Assembly: GCA_045636145.1 (NCBI GenBank)
Contig: JAZTWV010000015.1
Location: 1-64,000, forward strand
Reading direction: 5' to 3'
DNA: 64,000 nucleotides
Origin: Flemingiibacterium sp045636145
GTDB taxonomy: Bacteria; Bacillota; Clostridia; Oscillospirales; CAG-272
The translations under genes and the position numbers were made by a program. Shown piece after piece: positions 56,975 to 64,000 of this stretch (positions are counted from its first letter, which is position 1; each line of letters begins with the position of its first letter). Under the pieces are notes generated by a model, which did not search any database, had not been told where the DNA came from, and saw only the letters and a list, made by a program, of their open reading frames with translations.

Positions 56975-57271
56975 AAGCGACAGTATCTGAGCCTTGGGAC
57001 GTGCGCCCGTAGCCTGATTAACAATCTTTCCCTCTTTCATCACAACAAGAGTAGGGATGCTGAATACGCCGAATTCGCCTGCAAGCTCCTGCTCCAAGTC
57101 AACGTTTACCTTTCCCACTACGATATCATCGCGTTCTTCGGCAATCTCATCAATAATGGGAGAAACCATGCGGCAGGGGCCGCACCAATCTGCATAGAAA
57201 TCAATGAGAACAGGTTTCTCGCTATTCCTAAAAAGCTCCAGATTCTCTTTGTTTATGTTTATAACCGACAT
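56963..57271 (-). CDS. trxA: Thioredoxin
   Basis: A 102-residue thioredoxin with the classic WCGPC active site (C30, C33) and the cis-proline loop SIPTLVV. It reduces protein disulfides and is recycled by TrxB. AAAGGA precedes the ATG. The 3' end overlaps the convergent regulator gene. Its promoter has a TATAAT (57309-57314), no -35, and the GTGAC-TTA-GTCAC palindrome at the class II activator position. Confidence 0.95.
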   Translation of the reverse strand: MSVININKENLELFRNSEKPVLIDFYADWCGPCRMVSPIIDEIAEERDDIVVGKVNVDLEQELAGEFGVFSIPTLVVMKEGKIVNQATGARPKAQILSLLES

Positions 57272-57308
57272 TTTGTCACATTCCTTTCGTTTTTTGATTT
57301 ACACCTAT

Positions 57309-57314
57309 ATTATA
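57309..57314 (-). promoter_or_regulatory. -10 box of the activated trxA promoter
   Basis: On the minus strand TATAAT, with no recognisable -35. The palindrome ends exactly 22 bp upstream, as at trxB. Confidence 0.7.
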
Positions 57315-57336
57315 CCCTCTGTAAATTATATTTTCC

Positions 57337-57349
57337 GTGACTTAGTCAC
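57337..57349. promoter_or_regulatory. Putative Crp/Fnr-type binding site at trxA
   Basis: GTGAC-TTA-GTCAC, with the same half-sites and the same distance to the -10 box as the trxB site. Confidence 0.72.
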
Positions 57350-57357
57350 ATTCCCCG

Positions 57358-57383
57358 CCGCCGAATGACGGCGGTCCTTTTTT
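57358..57383 (+). terminator. Plus-strand terminator upstream of sbcD
   Basis: CCGCCG-AATGA-CGGCGG stem followed by TCCTTTTTT. On the plus strand it would end transcripts reading through from the Crp/Fnr gene, antisense to trxA. Confidence 0.8.
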
Positions 57384-57385
57384 AC

Positions 57386-57414
57386 TTGCACTTCGGCGCA
57401 ATTTATGCTATAAT
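57386..57414 (+). promoter_or_regulatory. sbcDC promoter
   Basis: TTGCAC (57386-57391), 17-bp spacer, TATAAT (57409-57414). Confidence 0.8.
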
Positions 57415-57452
57415 AAAGTATACAAACGATTTCCTTAGTCAGTGAGGCAACT

Positions 57453-58595
57453 ATGAAATTTTTTCATCTGTCCGATCTTCATCTCGGGAAGCGGCTCTTT
57501 GAGTTTTCGCTTATTGAAGATCAATTATACATACTCGACATGATACTTGATGCCGCGGACAAGCACCGTCCCGATGCTGTGGTCATTGCAGGCGACGTAT
57601 ACGACAAATCCGTCCCAACCGCCGAAGCGGTAACGCTGTTTGACGGATTTCTTTCAAAACTGCGCCAAAAGAACATAAAAGTGTTAATAATAAGCGGCAA
57701 TCATGACTCCCCGGAAAGAATGGCATTCGCATCAGGACTTCTCAGTGAAGCTGAAATATATGTGTCACCGGTTTGGGACGGAAACGTCACGCCAATTCGT
57801 CTTTTTGACTCATACGGTGAGGTAAATTTCTATCTTCTGCCGTTCATAAAGCCCTCTCAAGCGAGAAAATGCTTTCCCGACGCCACCTGCGAATCATATA
57901 CCGATGCCGTGCGCATTGCGGTAGAGCAAATGGGAATTGACAAGGGACTTCGGAATGTACTTGTCACTCACCAGTTTATCACCGGTGCGTCACGCTCGGA
58001 TTCTGAGGAGCTGAGTGTGGGCGGCTCTGACAATGTTGATGTATCTGTGCTCGACGGATTTGATTATGTGGCTCTCGGTCACATACATACGCCCCAGAAA
58101 ATCACACGTGACACCGTACGTTACTGCGGCACACCGCTTAAATATTCTTTCTCCGAAGCGGCGCACGAAAAATCCGTTACCGTAGTTGACATGGGGGAAA
58201 AAGGGGATATGAAAATAAGCACCCTGCCCCTTGTTCCAAAACATGATCTCAGAGAGCTTCGCGGGAGCTACGATTCTCTGACTCTGCGGAAAAATTACGA
58301 AAACACCGCGTGCGGTGACTATCTTCACATCACGCTTACCGATGAGGACGATATTCCGGATGCAATGTCAAAGCTGCGTGTCATATACCCGAATCTTATG
58401 AAGCTTGATTACGATAATCGCCGCACACGTGCAGTAGGTGTGGCAAGTACGGATATATCTGACGAAAAGCGCACTCCGTTTGAGCTTTTTTCATGCTTTT
58501 TTGAAAAGCAGAACGACCGTCCTATGAGTGACGAACAGCAAGCATATATAGAGGAACTTTTTGAAAAGCTCGGTGAAAAGGAGCATAAAAAATGA
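57453..58595 (+). CDS. sbcD: Exonuclease SbcCD subunit D
   Basis: A 380-residue Mre11-type metallophosphoesterase. Manganese-ligand motifs are HLSDLHLGKRL (residue 5), AGDVYDKS (residue 49), SGNHDSPERM (residue 80), then VTHQF and ALGHIHTPQ. With SbcC it cuts hairpins and blocked DNA ends. The last bases overlap sbcC (ATGA). Confidence 0.94.
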   Translation: MKFFHLSDLHLGKRLFEFSLIEDQLYILDMILDAADKHRPDAVVIAGDVYDKSVPTAEAVTLFDGFLSKLRQKNIKVLIISGNHDSPERMAFASGLLSEAEIYVSPVWDGNVTPIRLFDSYGEVNFYLLPFIKPSQARKCFPDATCESYTDAVRIAVEQMGIDKGLRNVLVTHQFITGASRSDSEELSVGGSDNVDVSVLDGFDYVALGHIHTPQKITRDTVRYCGTPLKYSFSEAAHEKSVTVVDMGEKGDMKISTLPLVPKHDLRELRGSYDSLTLRKNYENTACGDYLHITLTDEDDIPDAMSKLRVIYPNLMKLDYDNRRTRAVGVASTDISDEKRTPFELFSCFFEKQNDRPMSDEQQAYIEELFEKLGEKEHKK

Positions 58596-61348
58596 GACCT
58601 TTAAAACTCACAATGCGTGCATTCGGGCCCTATGCCGATACCGTAACGCTTGATATGGACCGTCTCGGAAGAGACGGACTATACCTTATCTGCGGCGACA
58701 CCGGAGCCGGAAAAACCACGATTTTTGATGCAATCACCTTTGCATTATACGGAGAGGCAAGCGGTTCTCACCGCGATGCCGCTCAGCTTCGCTCAAAATA
58801 TGCCGCGGCCGATACCCCTACCGAGGTAGAGCTTGTCTTTGAATATTCAGGGGATATTTATACTGTGCGCCGCAGTCCCGAATATAAGCGCGAATCAAAG
58901 CGCGGCGGCGGTATGACAACAAGCCGTGCAGAGGCGGAGCTTATACGACCTGACGGCACTGTCGTCACCAAAATAAAAGAGGTTGATGAGGCTATCCGCG
59001 CTCTTATAGGGGTTGACAAAACCCAATTTTGCCAAATAGCTATGATAGCACAGGGGGATTTCCGTGAGCTTCTGTTTGCCGCCACAGACACCCGTATCAA
59101 GATATTCCGCAAGCTTTTCGGAACAGGTCTGTACAAGGAACTCCAGGAGGAGTTGAAATCCGCCGCCGCTTCTGCACACCGCGAATATGAGATGCTGTCG
59201 TTTGGTGCAAAGCAGTATCTTGACGGTATGTATGCGGACGATTCATTTTCCGATGAACTTGAATCGGCACGTTCCGGCAAGCTGTCCTCAGAAGAAACCT
59301 TGGTGCTTGCCGAAAAAATTATATCCGCCGACAAATCCGAGCATACCGCTTTGTCTGAGCGAATGACCGTGATTGAGCGCGAATTATCGGAGCTTGCAAA
59401 ATCTCTTGGCAAAGCACAGGAAATTGAGAAAAACAAAAACGCCCTTGAAGGTGCAAAAACTCAGCTTATCGCCCGCAGTGCCGCCCTTGATTCCTTGACC
59501 GAAGCACTCAAATGCGAGAGTGCACGTGCGCCGAAGCGCGACCGTCTCCATGAGCATATCACCCTTACAAAAGGAAATCTGCCAAGATACGATGAGCTTG
59601 AAGGACTTCGCGAACAGTTGACAAATGAAATGCGCACGGTATCAGAAAGTTCATCGGCACTCGCCGATATACTCGCTCAGCATGAAAAGAGCAAGGCTGA
59701 ACTGCGTATTCTTTCAAGCGAAGCTGAGGAGCTGTCCCATACAGGAGAAGCGGTGGAGCGGCTGGAAGCTGAAAAGCGCGAGCTTTCAGCTCGCAGGCAG
59801 GCACTCACCGGATTATCACACGAGCTTGATATGTATGGGGCAATGACAAAACAACGTGATGCCGTAAAAGCGGAATACATACTTATTTCCACTCACGCAG
59901 AGCAGATGCAGACTACCCTTAATAAGCTTAACAAGGCATTCCTTGATGACAGGGCAGGTGTGTTGGCAGAGACGCTCTCCGATGGCTCTCCGTGCCCCGT
60001 ATGCGGCTCCTGCCACCATCCGAATCCGGCAAAGAAAGCTCTTCGCGCCCCTACCGAGGAAGAGCTGAATCAAGCCGCCGAAATAAGCGAAAAAACCATG
60101 GCACAAGCCATGGAAAAAAGTGCGGATGCCGAAAGGCTTATCGGCAAGTGTGATGAAAAATACTCCGCCATACGGAAACTTTCCGTCCAGCTTTTAGGAG
60201 CAGAGTATGATGATATAGAAAATGAATGCAAAAAGCAGGCGGACATATGCGACGCTTCAATATCAAAAGTAAGCGCCGAGCTTGCCGCCGAACAAAGGCG
60301 AATCACAAGGCGCAGTGAGCTTGCTGTAATTATTCCTAGGCTGACCACTGAAATTGAAGCGCTTGATACCAAATCACGAAAACTCAGCGACGAGGTTAAT
60401 GCCGCCAAAAGCCGTCTTTGTAATATAGACGAGTCCATAAAGAAGCTGACATCGCTGTTGGAGTTCGACAGCCGCCTCTCGGCGAAGAAGTGTATTGAAG
60501 CCGAAACCGCCGAGCTTTCAAAGTACCGCGCCGCACTTGAAGATGCCATAACGCGTCACAATGATTGCAAAGCAGAAGTGAACGGTCTCGGTGAAACCAT
60601 ATCCCTTTTGGAAGCACGGCTTAAGGATACGACTGCAATTGACGTTGACGCGCTCACAGCCAAACACACTGCCTTGACAGACGAAAAACGACTTCTAAAT
60701 GACCGTATTACAGCCCTTCAGGTACGCATTGAAGCAAACGTATCGGCACTCACAAAATATCGCTCTGCCGCAGACAAGCTTGCATCCGCCGAAAAACAGC
60801 TTATATCTCTCCGTACACTTTCCAACACAGCAAACGGCAATATAAGCGGCAGAGAAAAAATAATGCTTGAGACATATGTGCAAATGACATTCTTTGACCG
60901 TATCATATCAAGAGCCAACACCAGATTCATGATGATGTCAGGCGGACAGTATGAATTAAAACGCCGTATAGTTCCTGAGAACAACCGCTCTCAAAGCGGC
61001 TTGGAGCTTGATGTTGTGGACCACTACAACGGAACGGAGCGAAGCGTTTCCACTCTGTCCGGCGGAGAAGCATTTAAAGCCTCGCTGTCACTTGCACTTG
61101 GTTTATCGGATGAAATACAGTCATCCTCAGGCGGTATCAGACTTGATACCATGTTCGTTGACGAGGGATTCGGCTCTCTTGACGAAAATTCGCTTGCGCA
61201 GTCGATCGACACTCTCATAAAGCTATCCGACGAATGCCGTCTTGTGGGCATTATATCCCATGTATCCGAGCTTAAAGAGCGAATTGAGCGGCGCATCATT
61301 GTTACCAAGAACCGCACAGGCGGAAGCCGCGCGGAAATTGTGGTGTAA
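58592..61348 (+). CDS. sbcC: Exonuclease SbcCD subunit C, SMC-like ATPase
   Basis: A 918-residue Rad50-type protein. Walker A is GDTGAGKTTIFDAITFALYG (residue 32). Two long coiled-coil arms flank the zinc hook CPVCGSCHH near residue 468. The signature motif STLSGGEAFKASLSLALGL and Walker B (LDTMFVDEGFGSLD) lie at the C-terminal end. It forms the DNA-end processing complex with SbcD; the 4-bp overlap indicates coupling. Confidence 0.94.
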   Translation: MRPLKLTMRAFGPYADTVTLDMDRLGRDGLYLICGDTGAGKTTIFDAITFALYGEASGSHRDAAQLRSKYAAADTPTEVELVFEYSGDIYTVRRSPEYKRESKRGGGMTTSRAEAELIRPDGTVVTKIKEVDEAIRALIGVDKTQFCQIAMIAQGDFRELLFAATDTRIKIFRKLFGTGLYKELQEELKSAAASAHREYEMLSFGAKQYLDGMYADDSFSDELESARSGKLSSEETLVLAEKIISADKSEHTALSERMTVIERELSELAKSLGKAQEIEKNKNALEGAKTQLIARSAALDSLTEALKCESARAPKRDRLHEHITLTKGNLPRYDELEGLREQLTNEMRTVSESSSALADILAQHEKSKAELRILSSEAEELSHTGEAVERLEAEKRELSARRQALTGLSHELDMYGAMTKQRDAVKAEYILISTHAEQMQTTLNKLNKAFLDDRAGVLAETLSDGSPCPVCGSCHHPNPAKKALRAPTEEELNQAAEISEKTMAQAMEKSADAERLIGKCDEKYSAIRKLSVQLLGAEYDDIENECKKQADICDASISKVSAELAAEQRRITRRSELAVIIPRLTTEIEALDTKSRKLSDEVNAAKSRLCNIDESIKKLTSLLEFDSRLSAKKCIEAETAELSKYRAALEDAITRHNDCKAEVNGLGETISLLEARLKDTTAIDVDALTAKHTALTDEKRLLNDRITALQVRIEANVSALTKYRSAADKLASAEKQLISLRTLSNTANGNISGREKIMLETYVQMTFFDRIISRANTRFMMMSGGQYELKRRIVPENNRSQSGLELDVVDHYNGTERSVSTLSGGEAFKASLSLALGLSDEIQSSSGGIRLDTMFVDEGFGSLDENSLAQSIDTLIKLSDECRLVGIISHVSELKERIERRIIVTKNRTGGSRAEIVV

Positions 61349-61362
61349 TAAGCGTTCTACGC

Positions 61363-61400
61363 AAAAAACAAGGTCAATCGTTTTGATTGACCTTGTTTTT
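61363..61400. terminator. Bidirectional terminator after sbcC
   Basis: Stem AAAAACAAGGTCAATC / GATTGACCTTGTTTTT with a GTTTT-type loop. It also follows the convergent lipoprotein gene. Confidence 0.92.
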
Positions 61401-61410
61401 GATTTAGCTA

Positions 61411-62487
61411 TTACTCTGCTTCGGATGTGTCGAGTCCGTCCACAAGATTTCCGTTGTCAATAATAAACTGAGGAAGAATTTCCTGATACAGCATAAACTG
61501 CTTTATATAGGGCTTGCCGTATATTTCTACCTGCTCTGTATAACCTGCGGCTTCAATATCCGCGTCGGTAACGGTAATGCCTTCGATTTCCGCAATAGCC
61601 TGTGCCGCAAGATAAAGCTTGGCATCCGCAATATACGTCTCCTTGCCGGCTTCAATATATGCTTCCTTTGAATCGTAGCCCATAAGGGACATATACTCAT
61701 CTAAGGTATATCCGTAATTTGCCGCCTCGGTTTCAAAGTATGACATCTCGTAATTTATAAGATAATCCACAACGCTCTGAGGAACTTCCTCACATTCGGC
61801 ATTCGCAAGAAGATCGGTGAAGAAATAGAACTTGTCCATATTTACACGCCACTTTTTGATATCCTCAATAAGAGCCTCGGCACTCTCAAATCCATAGTCA
61901 GCCGCAATTTCATCGGTAAGCTCAGCTTCAATGTATTCGCCGCGTATATAGTTGATGGTAACATCAAACACAGCCTCTTTGCCGTTAAGGTCTTCTCTGC
62001 CGTAATCTTCCGGATAAGTTACCGTAACGCTGAAAGTCTCACCCGGAGTATGACCGATAAGCTGCTCTAAAAATCCCTCAACATACTCAGTTACACCGAT
62101 AGTTACTTCAGTGCCGAGTCCGCCGGTGTTGGCGCCGTCAAACTGTACGCCGTCAATCTTTCCAACATAGTCAATATTGAGTGTGTCGCCGTCTTCCGCC
62201 GCACGGTCCTTTATCTGCTCATAGTAGCTGTAAGAAGAAGTGATGCCTGAAATTTCTTTCTCCACCTCTTCATCGGACGCAACAGGAATACCGCTGTCAA
62301 TGTCAACGCCCTTGTATTCGGGGAGAGTCACGATATCGGATGCTTTAATTCCTTCAAAGAATCCGTTCTCGTCAAGACCGTTGCTGTAATTGTAGGCAGA
62401 ACCTGCATTTGAATTTCCGCAGGCTGTAACGGATGCCGCAAGCAGTAATGCAAGTGCTGCGGCTGTGATTTTGTTAGCTGCTTTCAT
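61411..62487 (-). CDS. Trigger-factor-like secreted lipoprotein (FKBP-type peptidyl-prolyl isomerase)
   Basis: A 358-residue exported lipoprotein. Lipobox SVTAC places the acylated cysteine at residue 23. Residues about 85-185 form an FKBP-like isomerase domain (GDTLNIDYVGKIDGVQFDG, then EQLIGHTPGETFSVTVTYP). The rest is a helical arm resembling the trigger factor C-terminal chaperone domain. It lacks the ribosome-binding domain. It probably folds exported proteins outside the membrane, a role like that of PrsA. Confidence 0.88.
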   Translation of the reverse strand: MKAANKITAAALALLLAASVTACGNSNAGSAYNYSNGLDENGFFEGIKASDIVTLPEYKGVDIDSGIPVASDEEVEKEISGITSSYSYYEQIKDRAAEDGDTLNIDYVGKIDGVQFDGANTGGLGTEVTIGVTEYVEGFLEQLIGHTPGETFSVTVTYPEDYGREDLNGKEAVFDVTINYIRGEYIEAELTDEIAADYGFESAEALIEDIKKWRVNMDKFYFFTDLLANAECEEVPQSVVDYLINYEMSYFETEAANYGYTLDEYMSLMGYDSKEAYIEAGKETYIADAKLYLAAQAIAEIEGITVTDADIEAAGYTEQVEIYGKPYIKQFMLYQEILPQFIIDNGNLVDGLDTSEAE

Positions 62488-62539
62488 TTTTTTACTCCAT
62501 TCTTATAAAAAATTCTTATATTTCCCACCCAAGGTCTTA

Positions 62540-63433
62540 TTAAGACTCCGGATAATAGGGCTTACAAAGGTGTGAGGCAATTCCCTTTTCAAGAAGTGCT
62601 CTCTGCGCCGATTGGGCAAGGCTTTCCGTCTCGAAAATACCGAAAACCGACGGTCCGCTTCCGCTCATCATAGCACGAAGTGCACCGGCCGACGACAATA
62701 TGTCCTTTATTTCACGTGCCTCGGCATGATGTGGAAGCACCGCAGATTCAAATATATTGGTCATTCCATTGGCGATAGCCGGAAGCTCACCGCTGCCTAT
62801 AAGTACCGCAAATTCACCTGCATCCACACTGCGAGCGGAAAAATCATACATTTCATCAAGCTTTTTATATGCGGCAGGCGTTGAAACGCCCTCGCCTCGG
62901 CAAGCGATAACGATATAGCAGTCGGGAAGCGGTGCACAGGGCAAAAATACGTCGCCGATGCCTTTTGTAATGCTTATACCCTGCATTATGCAGAATGGCA
63001 CGTCCGCACCGATCTTTCGTCCAAGTGCGCACAGCTCACTTTTTGAAAAAACACCGTCATACAACTCATTAAGTGCCGCAAGCGTCGCCGCGGCATCGGA
63101 GCTTCCGCCCCCAAGTCCTGCCGCCATTGGTATATGCTTATCAATGCTTATAGACAGGTCGTATTCTTTCACATCTGCCGCTTCAAAAAAGAGCTTCGCG
63201 GCACGATAGCATAAATTCCGCTCATCACAGGGCACATCGGGAACGGAGCACTCAACAGATATGTTCTGTCCCGCGCTCTCTTTAATCACAAATGTAAGCT
63301 GGTCAAAAAGCGATACAGTCTGCATAACGCTTTCAATATCATGATACCCGTCAGGGCGGCGCGCACTCACTTCAAGGAACAGATTTATCTTGGCAGGTGC
63401 CTTTTTAATTATTTTTGTCATAATTATGACCAT
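62540..63433 (-). CDS. ispE: 4-diphosphocytidyl-2-C-methyl-D-erythritol kinase
   Basis: A 297-residue GHMP kinase of the MEP isoprenoid pathway. The substrate motif KAPAKINLFLEV is at the start, the ATP-binding motif is PMAAGLGGGSSDAAATLAAL near residue 94, and the GHMP C-terminal motif is MSGSGPSVFGIF. The start may be ATG 63433 or 63421. The only good SD (AAAGGA, 63455-63460) is 21 bases from 63433, but a 17-base hairpin between them would bring the two close together. Confidence 0.92.
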   Translation of the reverse strand: MVIIMTKIIKKAPAKINLFLEVSARRPDGYHDIESVMQTVSLFDQLTFVIKESAGQNISVECSVPDVPCDERNLCYRAAKLFFEAADVKEYDLSISIDKHIPMAAGLGGGSSDAAATLAALNELYDGVFSKSELCALGRKIGADVPFCIMQGISITKGIGDVFLPCAPLPDCYIVIACRGEGVSTPAAYKKLDEMYDFSARSVDAGEFAVLIGSGELPAIANGMTNIFESAVLPHHAEAREIKDILSSAGALRAMMSGSGPSVFGIFETESLAQSAQRALLEKGIASHLCKPYYPES

Positions 63434-63435
63434 GA

Positions 63436-63511
63436 CTTTCGCGAAGCGAAAGTTTCCTTTCTAAGCGATGCAAAGCATCGCATGGAGTTCGGGGCTGGTT
63501 TGCGAAGCAAA
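63436..63511. repeat. Cluster of mini-hairpins upstream of ispE
   Basis: Three compact hairpins: CTTTCGC-GAA-GCGAAAG (63436-63452), GCGATGC-AAA-GCATCGC (63465-63481) and TTTGC-GAA-GCAAA (63499-63511). Two share the GCGAAGC core, which is known to form very stable mini-hairpins. Confidence 0.6.
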
Positions 63512-63547
63512 ACATTGCCGGGACGGCGATGTAAGCCACAAAACACA

Positions 63548-63571
63548 GTCTGAAAAATTTATTTTTCAGAC
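63548..63571 (-). terminator. Terminator of the ferredoxin-domain gene
   Basis: On the minus strand AGTCTGAAAAAT / ATTTTTCAGACT, followed by GTGTTTTG, directly after the stop codon at 63573. Confidence 0.7.
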
Positions 63572-63572
63572 T

Positions 63573-64000
63573 TCATCCGCCGATCAGCTTTATGATCGGA
63601 TTTTTCCTTATTTTTACCGCTTTAAAAGGGCAAAGCTCCTGACAGCAGTAGCACCTTATGCATTCATCGTGTATAATGACTGCCTTCTTTTTCTCTTTCT
63701 TGTTCGTCTTAAGCACAACCGTATGTCGCGGACAGCTTCTTACACACTCACCGCATCCAACGCAGACTCCGCTACTAACAACAGGCTTTGGCTGAAGCCA
63801 CGCATTGAGTCTGCCGCCGAACATACTCGGAAGCCTTGCAAGAAGCGAGCTTGCACCTTTACGCTTTGCGGTATCCGGCTTTAAGAAATCATCCACCACG
63901 AAGTTGTCAAGCGGTTCTGCGGACATAAGATTAACGTCACCTGCACTCACGGGACAGTAACCGCGCCGCACACCCTCATCAAGCATAATAACGCCATCGG
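63573..64000 (-). CDS. DUF362/4Fe-4S dicluster protein, C-terminal part (truncated by window end)
   Basis: At least 142 residues; the frame stays open to the window edge, so the N-terminal part is missing. The visible part contains a VDDFLKPD stretch, then two ferredoxin motifs: CVGCGECVRSCP and CIRCYCCQELCPFKA. DUF362 proteins in Clostridia end in such a dicluster ferredoxin and start with a DUF362 domain, which fits, but the decisive N-terminus is outside the window. An ATG at 63986 is only an internal methionine. Confidence 0.75.
   Translation of the reverse strand, partial: DGVIMLDEGVRRGYCPVSAGDVNLMSAEPLDNFVVDDFLKPDTAKRKGASSLLARLPSMFGGRLNAWLQPKPVVSSGVCVGCGECVRSCPRHTVVLKTNKKEKKKAVIIHDECIRCYCCQELCPFKAVKIRKNPIIKLIGG

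Overview
The window reads as a chromosomal segment of an anaerobic Gram-positive bacterium of the Clostridia, probably an uncultured gut-type lineage near the Oscillospirales or Christensenellales. I infer this from gene content, not from a database search. The pointers are a 2-oxoacid:ferredoxin oxidoreductase operon, the glgB-glgC-glgD-glgA-glgP glycogen operon with the Firmicutes-specific GlgD subunit, the sporulation regulator SpoIIID, SLH-domain surface proteins, a DUF1212/DUF3815 two-gene exporter, DUF1540 and TSCPD proteins, FeoAB with a FeoB-associated Cys-rich peptide, and a folT gene under a tetrahydrofolate riboswitch. Most genes are housekeeping. No prophage, CRISPR array, rRNA operon or intact insertion sequence is visible.

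Layout. 0.1-3.5 kb: P-loop ATPase plus four-subunit 2-oxoacid:ferredoxin oxidoreductase. 3.5-11.5 kb: DUF1540 protein, divergent ROK-type regulator, orphan acyl carrier protein, large repeat/SLH surface protein, membrane-anchored M23 peptidase, exporter pair and a flavoprotein. 11.7-17.7 kb: ROK glucokinase, PAP2 phosphatase, prolyl-tRNA editing protein, DUF512 radical-SAM protein, der and plsY. 17.7-28.6 kb: flavodoxin-like protein and the glycogen operon on the minus strand, ending in a GH13 enzyme. 28.7-36.2 kb: recQ, spoIIID, a phosphodiester-glycosidase/SLH protein, mscL and an acyltransferase. 36.4-44.1 kb: htpG, a DMT transporter, aroC, a reduced prephenate-dehydratase/ACT-like protein, a URO-D-like protein, a TSCPD protein and a phosphohexomutase. 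44.1-48.8 kb: an XRE regulator divergent from a TM2 protein, tRNA-His and tRNA-Arg, a possible IS remnant, feoA/feoB and a DtxR-type regulator. 48.9-54.5 kb: SulP transporter, ilvE, an SLH protein, and a THF riboswitch with an unusual folT fusion. 54.8-57.3 kb: tRNA-Met, tRNA-Glu, then trxB, a Crp/Fnr regulator and trxA. 57.4-64 kb: sbcDC, a secreted trigger-factor-like lipoprotein, ispE and the 3' part of a DUF362/ferredoxin-type gene.

How genes work together. glgC/glgD make ADP-glucose, glgA and glgB build glycogen, and glgP and the GH13 enzyme probably mobilise it; glk and the phosphohexomutase connect the pools. The strongest regulatory signal is in the thioredoxin module. The same 13-bp palindrome, GTGAC-N3-GTCAC, sits exactly 22 bp upstream of the -10 box of both trxB and trxA. 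The Crp/Fnr gene between them carries the R-E-x-x-x-R recognition-helix residues that read GTGA in CRP. Two other self-contained circuits are a DtxR regulator with TTAG-N6-CTAA boxes at feoA and feoB, and an XRE regulator whose promoter region is flanked by related operators. The least conventional proteins are the FolT fusion with an extra membrane segment and an extracytoplasmic domain, the reduced prephenate-dehydratase/ACT-like protein next to aroC, and the lipid-anchored trigger-factor-like chaperone.
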